Shown: positions 9,056-18,527, counted from the first letter of the stretch. The stretch is DNA of 64,000 nt from JBAXPV01 sp037132075 (GCA_037132075.1 JBAXPV010000007.1:58540-122539), one strand, 5' to 3'. Notes: generated from the sequence alone by a model not told the origin. Numbers and translations: made by a program.

Positions 9056-9063
9056 TACATTTG
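9056..9063 (+). promoter_or_regulatory. TAnnTTTG element upstream of the EmrA-like gene
   Basis: TACATTTG lies 16 bp before the start at 9080. No well-spaced -33 TTTG is evident (candidates end 13 and 25 bp upstream). It suggests that the exporter genes have their own start of transcription, apart from the cytochromes. Confidence 0.4.
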
Positions 9064-9079
9064 CAAAAAAAAATACAAT

Positions 9080-10129
9080 ATGGTAACTGAAGCTTCTGCT
9101 GAGCCAAAATCAGCAAAAAAGATAATTCCCCGTATTATTATTGGTGTCGTTGTTGTCATTGGCTTGATAATAATTGGCAAGCAAGTATGGTATGCCATTC
9201 ATCATGAGGAAACGGATAATGCACAGGTTGAGATGCGTCTTATCCCAATCCTGTCAAGAGTCCCGGGATTTGTGGATAAGATCTATGCCGACGACTATGC
9301 TATCGTAAAGCAAGGCCAACTGCTGATGGTGGTCGACTCCAGCGAACTCGTCCTTCAGCTCGAAGAGATGCGTGCCGATTTCAATCAGGCTGTTTCCGAC
9401 ATCGACAACGCCAAGGCTATGTTGGTGAACTCGGAAGCTTCCGTGGCTTTTGCAAAAGGCAACCTGGAAGTCAATAAGTTACGCCAACTCAAAGCTTCCA
9501 ATGACCTGGAAAGAGATAAAAATCTTTTCAAAGGCAATGCCATCACCAAAAAACAACTGGACGACAGTCAGTCGAACCTGGATATCAATGCCAAGCAATT
9601 GGATGCCAGCCAGATGGATGTCAGGGTGGCCGAAACCCGCCTTGAAATACTTCGCGCCCAGATAAAAAAAGCAGAATCACAGGCCGACATAAAAAAAGCC
9701 CGTATCGATCAGCAATGTTTAAAGCTTTCTTACTGCAAAGTTTATGCGATGGCTGACGGGAAGCTTGGAAAGAGATATATCGATGAGGGACAGTTTATTC
9801 AGGCCGGATCTCCGCTTTTTACGATTGTGAATACGCACAGCCAGTGGGTAGTCGCGAACTTTAAAGAGAGTCAGCTGAAAAACATCCATGTCGGGCAAAT
9901 CGTTCAACTTAAAATTGATGGCTACCCGAAACTTGATGTACAAGGCAAAATAGTTTCTCTATCGGATGCAACAGGGGCTAAGTTTTCGCTCCTTCCTCCT
10001 GATAATGCCACAGGGAATTTTGTGAAAGTCACCCAGCGTGTCCCGGTTCGGATCGAAATAATTGATGAACAGAAATTTAAGGATGTCCTTCGCGCAGGAA
10101 TGAGTGTCGTTGTCTCTGTTCCGATGTAA
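9080..10129 (+). CDS. HlyD/EmrA-family periplasmic adaptor of an MFS exporter
   Basis: 349 residues: a cytoplasmic tail, one membrane helix (about 15-35, rich in I/V), then the biotinyl-lipoyl-like domain (VEMRLIPILSRVPGFVDKIYADDYAIVKQGQLL), a long alpha-helical hairpin (about 90-210) and a beta-barrel domain. The TDNAQVE segment after the membrane helix is characteristic of EmrA proteins. EmrA-type adaptors bridge an inner-membrane MFS pump to an outer-membrane TolC channel. The gene is followed after 8 bp by the EmrB-like pump and then by a TolC gene, giving a full tripartite set. Confidence 0.92.
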   Translation: MVTEASAEPKSAKKIIPRIIIGVVVVIGLIIIGKQVWYAIHHEETDNAQVEMRLIPILSRVPGFVDKIYADDYAIVKQGQLLMVVDSSELVLQLEEMRADFNQAVSDIDNAKAMLVNSEASVAFAKGNLEVNKLRQLKASNDLERDKNLFKGNAITKKQLDDSQSNLDINAKQLDASQMDVRVAETRLEILRAQIKKAESQADIKKARIDQQCLKLSYCKVYAMADGKLGKRYIDEGQFIQAGSPLFTIVNTHSQWVVANFKESQLKNIHVGQIVQLKIDGYPKLDVQGKIVSLSDATGAKFSLLPPDNATGNFVKVTQRVPVRIEIIDEQKFKDVLRAGMSVVVSVPM

Positions 10130-10137
10130 AAAACAGA

Positions 10138-11697
10138 ATGGGACAACTCAGTAAGACTGCAAAGGCAATCATCGCGATTACCACGATCTCAGCTGCTATC
10201 ATGGAGCTGATTGATACGTCTATCGTAAATGTAGCCTTGAACCAGATGGCCGGTAACCTGGGTGCTTCTATCGAAGACATTGCCTGGGTGATCACTTCTT
10301 ATGCCATCGCCAACGTGATCATCATCCCGATGACCGGTTTTCTGGCTGCCTATTTTGGCAGACGAAAATATTATTTGGCGTCGATTGTCATCTTTACTGT
10401 GGCATCGGTTCTTTGCGGTACCTCAACTTCTTTGTGGGAAATCGTTTTATGGCGGTTTGTTCAGGGATTGGGTGGTGGCGGTTTGTTGTCGACCTCCCAG
10501 GCGATACTTTTCGAGACATTTCCCGGGAAACAAAGGGGAATGGCCGCAGCCTTATTTGGAATGGGTGTCGTGCTGGGGCCAACACTCGGTCCTACCGTGG
10601 GCGGTATCATCATTGACAGTTATGCCTGGCCGCTGATTTTCTTCATCAATGTCCCTTTCGGAATCATTGCCAGTATCCTGGCTTTCCGCTTTATTCCCGA
10701 AGGATACATACCTCCGGCCAAACCTAAGATAGACTGGTCCGGAATTCTCTTGCTTACCATCGGCATCGCGGCCCTGCAATATGTTCTGGAAAGGGGTGAA
10801 GCCGAAGACTGGTACGACTCACGCCTGATTATCGGACTTACCATTGTTTCTGTTGTCGGGCTGATCACCTTCGTATGGTGGGAATTGCAGCAAAAAGAAC
10901 CCGTGGTCAACCTCCGGATCCTAAAAGACTGGGACCTGACAATCACCACTTTGCTGACTTTTATCGTGGGCTTTATCCTCTTTACTTCAGTGTTTGTCTT
11001 CCCGCTGATGTTGCAAAGGGTCTTGGGCTATACCGCCTATGAAACAGGAATCACACTCTTGCCTGCATCAATTCTATCGCTGTTTATGATGCCTTTTATC
11101 GGGCGAATGTTATCCAATGGCGTTAAGCCCCAGGTGTTTGTCGTCCTTGGGTTTATTTTTCTCATGGGCTTTGGCCTCCTGATGTCACAGGCAGATCAGA
11201 ATGTCACTTCCAGCTTTTTTGCATTACCCCTGATGATCAGGGGAGCAGGCCTGGCCTGTTTGTTTGTGCCCTTGAATGCGATGGCCGTTTCCGGATTGCA
11301 GCCACGAGACATCCCCCAGGGTGTCGCACTCAACAACATGATGAGACAGCTTGGCGGTTCATTCGGGATTGCGATCATCAACAACTATATCGCACACAGG
11401 GCAGCCATTCACCGTGTCGACATGATCAGCAACATTTACAGTGGCAGCGCACAGTTTGCTGAACGCTACAACCAGATTTACCAGGGCCTACAGTCCAAAC
11501 TTCCGATCACAGCCAACCTTCAAAAACAAACATACCAGATTATAGAGCTTACGGTAATGAAACAGACTTATTTGTTGAGTTACCTTGACGCTTTTTTGTA
11601 TTCCACATTATTCATTCTCGTCGCATTTCCACTAATTTTCCTGACACATAAGCGGAAAATGAAAAAAGAAATTGCGGAGTTTGCAGAGGAAGTCTGA
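10138..11697 (+). CDS. EmrB/QacA-family (DHA2) 14-TM drug efflux transporter
   Basis: 519 residues with about 14 predicted membrane helices. The MFS signatures are present: ELIDTSIVNVALNQMAGNLG in TM1 (the D-T-S/T-I-V-N-V-A-L DHA2 motif), GRRKYYLASI in loop 2-3, and RFVQGLGGGGLLSTSQA in TM4. EmrB-type pumps export hydrophobic compounds by proton antiport through an EmrA-TolC duct. The C-terminal region MMRQLGGSFGIAI matches the TM13 region of this family. The gene ends within a pair of 18-bp direct repeats. The substrate cannot be predicted. Confidence 0.94.
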   Translation: MGQLSKTAKAIIAITTISAAIMELIDTSIVNVALNQMAGNLGASIEDIAWVITSYAIANVIIIPMTGFLAAYFGRRKYYLASIVIFTVASVLCGTSTSLWEIVLWRFVQGLGGGGLLSTSQAILFETFPGKQRGMAAALFGMGVVLGPTLGPTVGGIIIDSYAWPLIFFINVPFGIIASILAFRFIPEGYIPPAKPKIDWSGILLLTIGIAALQYVLERGEAEDWYDSRLIIGLTIVSVVGLITFVWWELQQKEPVVNLRILKDWDLTITTLLTFIVGFILFTSVFVFPLMLQRVLGYTAYETGITLLPASILSLFMMPFIGRMLSNGVKPQVFVVLGFIFLMGFGLLMSQADQNVTSSFFALPLMIRGAGLACLFVPLNAMAVSGLQPRDIPQGVALNNMMRQLGGSFGIAIINNYIAHRAAIHRVDMISNIYSGSAQFAERYNQIYQGLQSKLPITANLQKQTYQIIELTVMKQTYLLSYLDAFLYSTLFILVAFPLIFLTHKRKMKKEIAEFAEEV

Positions 11698-11734
11698 TAA
11701 GTGAAAAACGAAAAGTGATAAGTGAAAAACGAAA
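11696..11734. repeat. Two exact 18-bp direct repeats, 21-bp period
   Basis: The unit gataagtgaaaaacgaaa occurs at 11696-11713 and again at 11717-11734. The first copy overlaps the stop of the EmrB-like gene. It lies in the 98-bp gap before the TolC gene. It may be a slippage-made repeat or a tandem binding site. Confidence 0.8.
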
Positions 11735-11795
11735 TACTCCGAAAACTTCCTTTGATACTCCTTTAATTTCCGTATTATAGGGTTTTAATAAATAT

Positions 11796-13118
11796 ATGCA
11801 TATGCTAAATAGTATAAAAAAAAGATTCCTGTCGATCCTGCCCATCCTGTTTATTAACATTGCGTCAGCCCAACAGTTTGAGACACCAAAAGTACTGAAG
11901 CTATTGGTAGACCAGTCTTTCCAGAAATATCCGAGAGTTGCCGAGCTTAATGAAATGATCAAGCTGAATGTGGTAAGGGTCAGCCTGGGAAAAACTGCGT
12001 ATCTCCCTGTCCTTAATGGGGATCTGTCCTACCGCATGATGTATCCCACCCCTGCAATCACATTCCCGGATGGATCCGGCGGGACCAAAGAAATTCATTT
12101 TCAACCCATCGACAATTACAATGCAGGCATCAACCTGGCGCAGCCTATCGTCGACCTTCGCGTGCCCGCAATGCTCAATAAAGCAAAAAGCGAATTGGAG
12201 ACGACTCAAGACAACCTGGAGGGTTATAAAATTAAATTGGCTTACCAGGTAGCGCAGCTCTATTATGCCATCATCTTTCTGAACAAAAGCATTTTTGTGC
12301 AGGAAGACCAGATCCGACTGTTAAGGACGACACTGGACCAAATCGGCGTTCGTGTTAAAAACGGAGATGCTTTGAATTACGACCTTGTTTCTACCCAGGT
12401 AAAATACACCAATGCAGAGAATTTCCATACTGAATTACAAGCCCAGCTCGACAAACAATACAATGTGCTGGGGATGCTTACCGGAGTTTCCGGAAATACC
12501 TATCTCAATGATACAACGTTCAACGCCTATGTCTTTAGCATCTCAACAGATTCTGTTGTTGCCCAGGCTTACCGAAACAATCCTGAGCTGATCATTGCCA
12601 ACGACAGGATCAAGACAGCCGGCTGGGATATCCTCACGGCCGAACGAAGCCGAATGCCCGTGCTAAACCTTCAGGCCGGCCTCGGTTACAAGAATGGATA
12701 TATGCCCGATATCAATACCATCGCATTCAATTATTATGTTGGACTGGGCCTCACAATTCCTATTCTTCCAGCCTCACGTCCGTATTACCAAAAGAAAATG
12801 GCTGTCATCAACCAGAATACCTTTAAGCTGGCTTTGGAGACGCAAAAAGTAAACCTCAACAAAGACCTGTTGAACGCCATAAATGATATCCATAAAAACC
12901 AGAAAAAGCTTGCCAGTGCTGATACCCTAATTAAACAGGCCCAACTGGCAATGGATCTGGCCACAGACCGCTACAAATACGGTGTCATGACCAATTTGGA
13001 TCTTCTCACGGCCATGACCAACTACAAAGACGCTCAACTCAGCCAGCTTCAGTTTGAATACAATTTGCTGCTTTCCAGGATGGATCTCTGCCAATTGGCT
13101 GGACTTAGGTGGTGGTAA
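11796..13118 (+). CDS. TolC-family outer-membrane efflux channel
   Basis: 440 residues with a signal peptide (cleavage near ASAQ, about residue 26) and two OEP repeats: long coiled helices such as AMLNKAKSELETTQDNLEGYKIKLAYQVAQLYYAIIF and TADTLIKQAQLAMDLATDRYKYGVMTNLDLLTA, the latter being the usual second-repeat signature (RYKxGxxTxLDLL). It supplies the trimeric exit duct. It is placed between the EmrAB-like genes and an MFP-RND pair, so one channel could serve both pumps. A second in-frame ATG two codons later is an equally good start. Confidence 0.92.
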   Translation: MHMLNSIKKRFLSILPILFINIASAQQFETPKVLKLLVDQSFQKYPRVAELNEMIKLNVVRVSLGKTAYLPVLNGDLSYRMMYPTPAITFPDGSGGTKEIHFQPIDNYNAGINLAQPIVDLRVPAMLNKAKSELETTQDNLEGYKIKLAYQVAQLYYAIIFLNKSIFVQEDQIRLLRTTLDQIGVRVKNGDALNYDLVSTQVKYTNAENFHTELQAQLDKQYNVLGMLTGVSGNTYLNDTTFNAYVFSISTDSVVAQAYRNNPELIIANDRIKTAGWDILTAERSRMPVLNLQAGLGYKNGYMPDINTIAFNYYVGLGLTIPILPASRPYYQKKMAVINQNTFKLALETQKVNLNKDLLNAINDIHKNQKKLASADTLIKQAQLAMDLATDRYKYGVMTNLDLLTAMTNYKDAQLSQLQFEYNLLLSRMDLCQLAGLRWW

Positions 13119-13197
13119 TCTGCTTATTTTACACTTCGCTTTTTCGGTCCTTCCGGATTATACCTTATATTTACAACAACCAATCCGACCCTATGCT

Positions 13198-14253
13198 ATG
13201 AGAAGATATCTTATACTCGCAGTTTTGGCATGTGTTCTGCTTGTTGCTGTCCTCATTAAAGTTGTTCGTGATTTTGGACACGAAAAACAAAGTACCGCAC
13301 AAGCCCAGTCTCCTCCTATAGAAGCCGAATGTTATCGTGCCCGTGACACAGTAATCCTTTGTCCGGTCAAAGCCGTTGGGAACCTGCGTGCCAATGAGAG
13401 GGTAGAAGTCGTTAGTGAGATGGCACGCCGTATCACCAAAGTGCTTTTTAAAGAAGGTAGTGTGGTGAAAGCCGGCGATTTGCTTTTCCAGCTTGATGAT
13501 GCCGAGTGGATTGCTGACCTTAAAAAATGCCAGGCCCAACTCGAGCTCGCCAGGGAAACAGAAAAACGAAACATTGCGGTTCTGAAATCAGGCGGGATCA
13601 GCCAGCAAGTGGCCGATGAATCTGTTAACAATCGCGTTGTCCTCGAAGCCGTTGAAGAAAACCTGAAAGTCCAGATCGAAAAGGCAAAGATACGGGCTCC
13701 GTTTTCAGGGAAAGTGGGAATCAGGAATGTAAGCCTGGGCGCTTATGTAATTCCTGGAGCGGTGCTCACTATCGTGGAAGATCTGAGTTGTCTGAAGCTT
13801 ATTTTTACCGTGCCCGAAAATCAGGCCAATGCCATAAAAAAAGGAGATCATCTCGAGTTTCGCCGCGAAGGCATCGCCCGCAATCAGACTGCCATCATCG
13901 AGGCGGTCGATCCTTCTGTCACTACAAATACTGGTGATCTACGCGTCCTTGCCCTCGTTCAGCATCCTGACCCCGGCCTGATGGCTGGCACCGCAGTGAC
14001 TGTCTTCATTGAGACACATTCTGCTGTCCCGGGCATTTATATCCCCACACAAGCGCTGATCCCTACTCCGGCAGGCTATAAAGTTTATGTGATCGACCAG
14101 GGTAAAGCCAGGCTGAAACCGATCACCGCAGGATTCCGCTCTGATAAGATGGTCGCGGTCATCAATGGGATCAAGATCGGGGATCAGATCATGCTGACAG
14201 GTTTAATGAAAGTCAGGCCCGACGCCAACATTCATATCTCAAAAAGCTGGTAA
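13198..14253 (+). CDS. RND-type membrane fusion protein (AcrA/MexA-like adaptor)
   Basis: 351 residues from the ATG at 13198. I chose this start because it gives a clean N-terminal membrane/signal helix (RRYLILAVLACVLLVAVLIKVV); an in-frame start further upstream would lie inside tolC. The order is lipoyl-like domain (VGNLRANERVEVVSEMARRITKVLFKEGSVVKAGDLLFQLDD), short helical hairpin (about 110-160), second lipoyl half (KIRAPFSGKVGIRNVSLGAYVIPG) and beta-barrel. It links the RND pump encoded next (1-bp gap) to TolC. There is no lipobox cysteine, so it is held by the N-terminal helix. Confidence 0.92.
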   Translation: MRRYLILAVLACVLLVAVLIKVVRDFGHEKQSTAQAQSPPIEAECYRARDTVILCPVKAVGNLRANERVEVVSEMARRITKVLFKEGSVVKAGDLLFQLDDAEWIADLKKCQAQLELARETEKRNIAVLKSGGISQQVADESVNNRVVLEAVEENLKVQIEKAKIRAPFSGKVGIRNVSLGAYVIPGAVLTIVEDLSCLKLIFTVPENQANAIKKGDHLEFRREGIARNQTAIIEAVDPSVTTNTGDLRVLALVQHPDPGLMAGTAVTVFIETHSAVPGIYIPTQALIPTPAGYKVYVIDQGKARLKPITAGFRSDKMVAVINGIKIGDQIMLTGLMKVRPDANIHISKSW

Positions 14254-14254
14254 G

Positions 14255-17200
14255 ATGAGCCTCTCCTCCGTCTGTATCGAAAGACCCGTATTACCTATAG
14301 TGTTTTCGATTTTGCTGATCATCGCCGGCATCGTAGGCTTTTCTGTGCTGCCCGACAGGGAATATCCCGAGATGGATCCGCCTGTCGTCAACATCACCAC
14401 CACCTATATCGGGGCAAATGCAGAAGTCATCAAAGCCCAGATCACGGAACCCCTGGAGCAGGAACTTAGCGGGATCGAAGGGATTCGGGTGATTTCCTCG
14501 ACCTCTGCAGAACAAACCAGTATGATTTCCGTGGAATTTAAGCTCGGGGAAGACCTTGAACGCGCCGCCAATGACGTCCGCGACCGGGTCTCCCGCGCCG
14601 CAAGGTATCTTCCCAAAGATGTCGACCCGCCCATCGTCGAAAAACTCGATGCCAACGTAAACCCGATCATCTTCCTCATCATACAAAGCCAGGAACACAG
14701 TATCCTCGAAGTGAGCGATGTGGTGGATCGTTATGTCAAAGACCGCCTCCAGACAATTCCTGGTATCGCAGGGATTAAATTGTTTGGGGAGAAGAAATAT
14801 GCCATGCGTCTCTGGGCTGATCCCGACAAGCTTCATACCAGGGGCATTACGCCGGCTGAGCTGAAACAGGCTGTCGACCTGCAAAACCAGGAACTGCCTT
14901 CCGGGAGAATCGAAGGCGCCAATACCGAGTTGAGCATCCGTACTCTCGGGCTCCTTTCAAGTCAGGAGTCTTTTAATGACCTGATTGTCAAATCGACGGA
15001 TGGGCAGATCGTTCGTTTTCGCGACATCGGCAATGCCGAATTGGGCGCCCAGAATGAACGCACGATCTTTAAAGAGCAGTTGCACCCTGCCATCGCCATT
15101 GGAGTCGTTCCGCAACCGGGTGCCAACAATATCGCCATCACCGATGAATTCTACAAAAGGATGGCCCTGATCAAACAAGAAGTGCCCAAAGGATATGACA
15201 TCAAGCTGGGATTCGACTTCACTGTTTTTGAGCGGAACTCCATCAAAGAAGTTAAGGAGACTTTGTTGCTGGCATTCATCCTCGTGGTTCTCATCATCTT
15301 TTTGTTTCTTCGCGACTGGCGTTCGACGATTATCCCGGTTATCGCCATCCCGATCTCGATCATCGCCACATTTTTTATCATGTGGATCTTCAACCTTTCC
15401 ATCAACGTGCTGACCCTCATGGGGCTTGTGCTTTCTATCGGTTTGGTCTGCGACGACGCCATCGTCGTGCTGGAAGTTGTCTACTCAAAGGTCGACTCCG
15501 GCTTCCGCCCCAGGCGCGCTGCCCTCGAAGGCAGCAGTGAGATCTATACTGCCATCATCTCTACGACGATCACGCTGGCCGTGGTTTTCCTGCCGGTTAT
15601 GTTTCTGCAGGGCCTGACAGGCAGACTGTTTAGAGAGTTCGTCATCGTGGTGGCAGGATCCGTGATGGTGTCGGCTTTCGTCGCCTTAAGCCTTTCGCCC
15701 ATGATGGGTTCCCGTTTGCTGGTTAACCAGCATCACCTGAACTTCAACTGGTTGTACCGGAAAACCCAGCCTTTTTTCCTCGATCTCAACCGGAATTACC
15801 GTTATTCGCTTACCGCTCTGATGAAACAACGATGGCTGATATGGCCGTCATTGGTGTTTTTGCTCTTGTGTATCATCGTTTTATACAAAGGCCTTCATTC
15901 TGAGTTATCACCGCTGGAAGACCGCTCCAACATCAGGATCAATGCGCTGGCCCCGGAAGGTTCTACTTATGAGTTCATGGAGCAATATATGGATGCGCTA
16001 AGTAAGTATGTGGAGGATTCAATCCCTGAAGCGACACGGAATCTGTCGTTGATTGCCCCGAGTATCGGCAGCATTGATCCGCCAAACAAAGGGATGCACT
16101 TAATCTACCTCAGTGAGCCGACCAAACGCAGGCGAAGCCAGGATCAGATCTATCAGAAGCTCACCAGGGACATCACAGGCATTAGTGGCATCGGAATTTA
16201 TCCCTTTCAACCACCTACTATTGGCAGTCGCTTTGCCGGACAGCCTTTACAGTTCGTCATCCAATCCCAGAGCTTTGACTCCCTGAAACGTATCCTCCCG
16301 CTTTATCTCACTGAGGCCCGCAAAAGCAAGATCTTGCGTTTTGTAGATGCCAACCTGAAAGTCAACAAGCCAGAGCTTCGTATTATCATCGACAGGGAAA
16401 GAGCCGCCCAGTTTGGGATTTCTGTGCAGGACATCGGGAAAGCCTTGCAGTTTGCGCTAAGTGGGCAACGTTATGCGTATTTCATTATGAATGGCAAACA
16501 ATACGAGATCATTGGGCAGGTCGACAGGCAACACCGCAGTAGCCCGGAGGCTATCAGCAGCATTTATGTGAAGAATGCTGAAGGAAAGTCTGTCGCCTTG
16601 TCGAACCTCGTTCGCTGGGAGGAGAATGTAAGCCCGGCTACCATCTTCTCTTTCGATCGTTATTTCTCCGCGACGATCTCAGGAGGCGTTGCCCCGGGAT
16701 ATACCCTGGGAGATGGCATTGCCGAGATGAAGAAAGTTGCTGATAAAGTGCTGACACCAGTATTCAGAACTGCGCTCGCAGGGCAATCACGCGACTATGC
16801 TGAGAGTTCTTCCAGCCTGATGATCGTCTTTTTCCTCGCGATCGTGATCATTTACCTGGTGCTTTCAGCCCAGTTTGATAGTTTCATTGACCCGCTCGTC
16901 ATCCTGGTTACCGTGCCCCTGGCTTTGTTTGGCGCTATGCTCTCCCTTTGGTATTTCAACCAGACCCTGAACATCTTTAGTGAGATCGGGATGATCATGT
17001 TGATTGGACTGGTTACCAAAAACGGTATCCTTATCGTGGAATTTGCCAACCAGCGCAAAAAGCAAGGCGAGAGCAAAAGTGAAGCCATTGCCAAAGCCGC
17101 GGTTACTCGTTTAAGACCGATCCTGATGACAGCTTTTGCCACAGTCTTTGGAATCCTTCCGATTGCGCTCTCACTGGGATCTTCCTCCGGAAGTCGCAGG

Positions 17201-17347
17201 TCACTCGGGGTGGCTGTGGTCGGCGGGATGATCTTTGCAACCTTCTTTTCACTCTATGTGGTCCCGGTCATATATTCTTATCTCTCAAAAGATACCCGGC
17301 CCAAAACCGATGAACCAGAGGAGGACTATGAGCCGATATTTAAATAG
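14255..17347 (+). CDS. RND-family multidrug efflux pump (AcrB/MdtB-like, HAE1 type)
   Basis: 1030 residues with the usual 12-TM, duplicated RND layout. The first helix region (SVCIERPVLPIVFSILLIIAGIVGF) and the large periplasmic loops are normal. TM4 carries the proton-relay acidic pair in GLVCDDAIVVLEVVY, and the second half carries MIMLIGLVTKNGILIVEFAN, the HAE1-type motif. Porter-domain sequence DVRDRVSRAARYLPKDVDPPIVEK is typical. It exports amphipathic compounds by proton antiport with the MFP upstream and TolC. It ends the plus-strand exporter series and is followed by a long inverted repeat. Confidence 0.95.
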   Translation: MSLSSVCIERPVLPIVFSILLIIAGIVGFSVLPDREYPEMDPPVVNITTTYIGANAEVIKAQITEPLEQELSGIEGIRVISSTSAEQTSMISVEFKLGEDLERAANDVRDRVSRAARYLPKDVDPPIVEKLDANVNPIIFLIIQSQEHSILEVSDVVDRYVKDRLQTIPGIAGIKLFGEKKYAMRLWADPDKLHTRGITPAELKQAVDLQNQELPSGRIEGANTELSIRTLGLLSSQESFNDLIVKSTDGQIVRFRDIGNAELGAQNERTIFKEQLHPAIAIGVVPQPGANNIAITDEFYKRMALIKQEVPKGYDIKLGFDFTVFERNSIKEVKETLLLAFILVVLIIFLFLRDWRSTIIPVIAIPISIIATFFIMWIFNLSINVLTLMGLVLSIGLVCDDAIVVLEVVYSKVDSGFRPRRAALEGSSEIYTAIISTTITLAVVFLPVMFLQGLTGRLFREFVIVVAGSVMVSAFVALSLSPMMGSRLLVNQHHLNFNWLYRKTQPFFLDLNRNYRYSLTALMKQRWLIWPSLVFLLLCIIVLYKGLHSELSPLEDRSNIRINALAPEGSTYEFMEQYMDALSKYVEDSIPEATRNLSLIAPSIGSIDPPNKGMHLIYLSEPTKRRRSQDQIYQKLTRDITGISGIGIYPFQPPTIGSRFAGQPLQFVIQSQSFDSLKRILPLYLTEARKSKILRFVDANLKVNKPELRIIIDRERAAQFGISVQDIGKALQFALSGQRYAYFIMNGKQYEIIGQVDRQHRSSPEAISSIYVKNAEGKSVALSNLVRWEENVSPATIFSFDRYFSATISGGVAPGYTLGDGIAEMKKVADKVLTPVFRTALAGQSRDYAESSSSLMIVFFLAIVIIYLVLSAQFDSFIDPLVILVTVPLALFGAMLSLWYFNQTLNIFSEIGMIMLIGLVTKNGILIVEFANQRKKQGESKSEAIAKAAVTRLRPILMTAFATVFGILPIALSLGSSSGSRRSLGVAVVGGMIFATFFSLYVVPVIYSYLSKDTRPKTDEPEEDYEPIFK

Positions 17348-17352
17348 AATAT

Positions 17353-17456
17353 TAACCACAATAACCACAATAACCACAATAGGCACATAGAACACAATAG
17401 GAATAAAAACACATATAAATAATATAATACTATGTGTCCTATGTGCCTATTGTGGT
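17353..17456. repeat. Long imperfect inverted repeat with aaccacaat tandem units
   Basis: Arms at 17373-17396 and 17433-17456 match at 23 of 24 positions (arm accacaataggcacatag followed by aacaca, against ggacaca), with a 36-nt AT-rich loop. The left arm is preceded by two further tandem aaccacaat units from 17353. No T-run follows the stem, so it does not look like a classic intrinsic terminator. Related accacaa/ggcaca sequences occur near 57.5 kb and 60.6 kb, so this appears to be a dispersed palindromic repeat. Confidence 0.85.
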
Positions 17457-17497
17457 AAAAAACATTGAAGCATATTTAATACTAAATTGAAAGAAGA

Positions 17498-18502
17498 ATG
17501 AAAACAAAAACATTAGGCTTACGGATCGCCGGATTGATGAAGAAAGTAGCCACCTTAAGTAGCCTGTTTATTGTCCTTATTGTCATTTGTCTTTTTGCTT
17601 CATGCCAGCCGAAAAGAAATAGTATAGTGATTGGTTATATTCAGATTAGCCCTGATCCTGTTTTAGACACTGCAAAAGCATCCTTGTTCAGGGTACTCCG
17701 GGACTCTGGCTTTGTTGACGGAAAGAACATCACCATTCTCGATCGCAATGCCCAGGGCGACTTGTCCATGATTCCAACGATTCTGCAGTCATTTATTAGT
17801 CAGCAGGTTGATTTAATCGTGACCAACAGCACACCATGCATGGTGTCTGCGGCTCAGATGGTAAAAAACATTCCTGTAGTGTTTACCGTGGCTACTGGCC
17901 CTGAACAACTTGAGTTTAAGAGAATCCCTTTAAACCTTTATGGCGTTTATGACCCCTACAAAACGAAAGAAATCGCCGACATTTTTCAGTTGGCTTTACC
18001 GGGCTTAAAGAAAATGGGGCTTCCTTTCAATAATTCTGAACCCAATGCTGTCTATTCTGCCCGAGTGCTTACAGAAGAGCTGACATCCAGGGGAATTGAG
18101 GTCATCAGAACAACAGTAAACACATCCAACGACATTATTATGGCTGGGGAGTATCTTAACACCAGGAATGTCGATGCTTTTGTTGTTACTGCCGATAACA
18201 CTGTTTACCTCGGATTGAATGCCCTGGCCAGGATTGCAGAAAAAGCGCAAAAACCGCTTTTTGTTACGGATCCTATGCAAACAAGTAAAGGTGCGGCGAT
18301 GGGGTTTGGCGTTGATTATAGGAAATGGGGTGAAATGAGCGGTCTTCTCGTTGTGGAGATCCTGAAAAAGCGCCCACCAGAGAAAAACAAGATCATCCCG
18401 ATTGAAGCATATAATTTGATTGTCAATAAAAAAGCCTCTGAAGCACAGCATTGGCTAATTCCGCAGGAATTACTGGATCGTGCGGATCATGTGATTGAAT
18501 AA
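17498..18502 (+). CDS. ABC transporter substrate-binding lipoprotein (ABC_sub_bind / TrpX type)
   Basis: 334 residues. The N-terminal signal ends in a lipobox (FASCQ, about residue 36), so the protein is probably lipid-anchored; an internal ATG at 17546 is an alternative start. The mature part follows the ABC_sub_bind pattern: VIGYIQISPDPVLD, RDSGFVDGKNITILDRNAQGD, QQVDLIVTNSTPCMVSAAQ and a C-terminal MGFGVDYRKWGEMSG segment. Relatives bind tryptophan or other small aromatic ligands and normally lie beside permease and ATPase genes. Neither is present here: the upstream neighbour is an RND pump and the downstream neighbour a convergent phosphate transporter. The ligand is unknown. Confidence 0.85.
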   Translation: MKTKTLGLRIAGLMKKVATLSSLFIVLIVICLFASCQPKRNSIVIGYIQISPDPVLDTAKASLFRVLRDSGFVDGKNITILDRNAQGDLSMIPTILQSFISQQVDLIVTNSTPCMVSAAQMVKNIPVVFTVATGPEQLEFKRIPLNLYGVYDPYKTKEIADIFQLALPGLKKMGLPFNNSEPNAVYSARVLTEELTSRGIEVIRTTVNTSNDIIMAGEYLNTRNVDAFVVTADNTVYLGLNALARIAEKAQKPLFVTDPMQTSKGAAMGFGVDYRKWGEMSGLLVVEILKKRPPEKNKIIPIEAYNLIVNKKASEAQHWLIPQELLDRADHVIE

Positions 18503-18527
18503 CTGAACTTAAGAAAGTTTGTGCCTG

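Noticed and set aside
11696..11734. Possible att site or transposon end at the 18-bp direct repeats
   Set aside because: No integrase, transposase or inverted ends flank it; the repeats are adjacent and look like slippage products.
13054..13197. Longer reading frame for the RND adaptor starting inside tolC
   Set aside because: The added 48 residues are not signal-like, overlap the tolC end, and the ATG at 13198 gives a clean N-terminal helix.
14291..14884. Minus-strand frame of 197 codons within the RND gene
   Set aside because: It is antisense to conserved RND porter-domain sequence, and its composition is that of a complementary-strand shadow.
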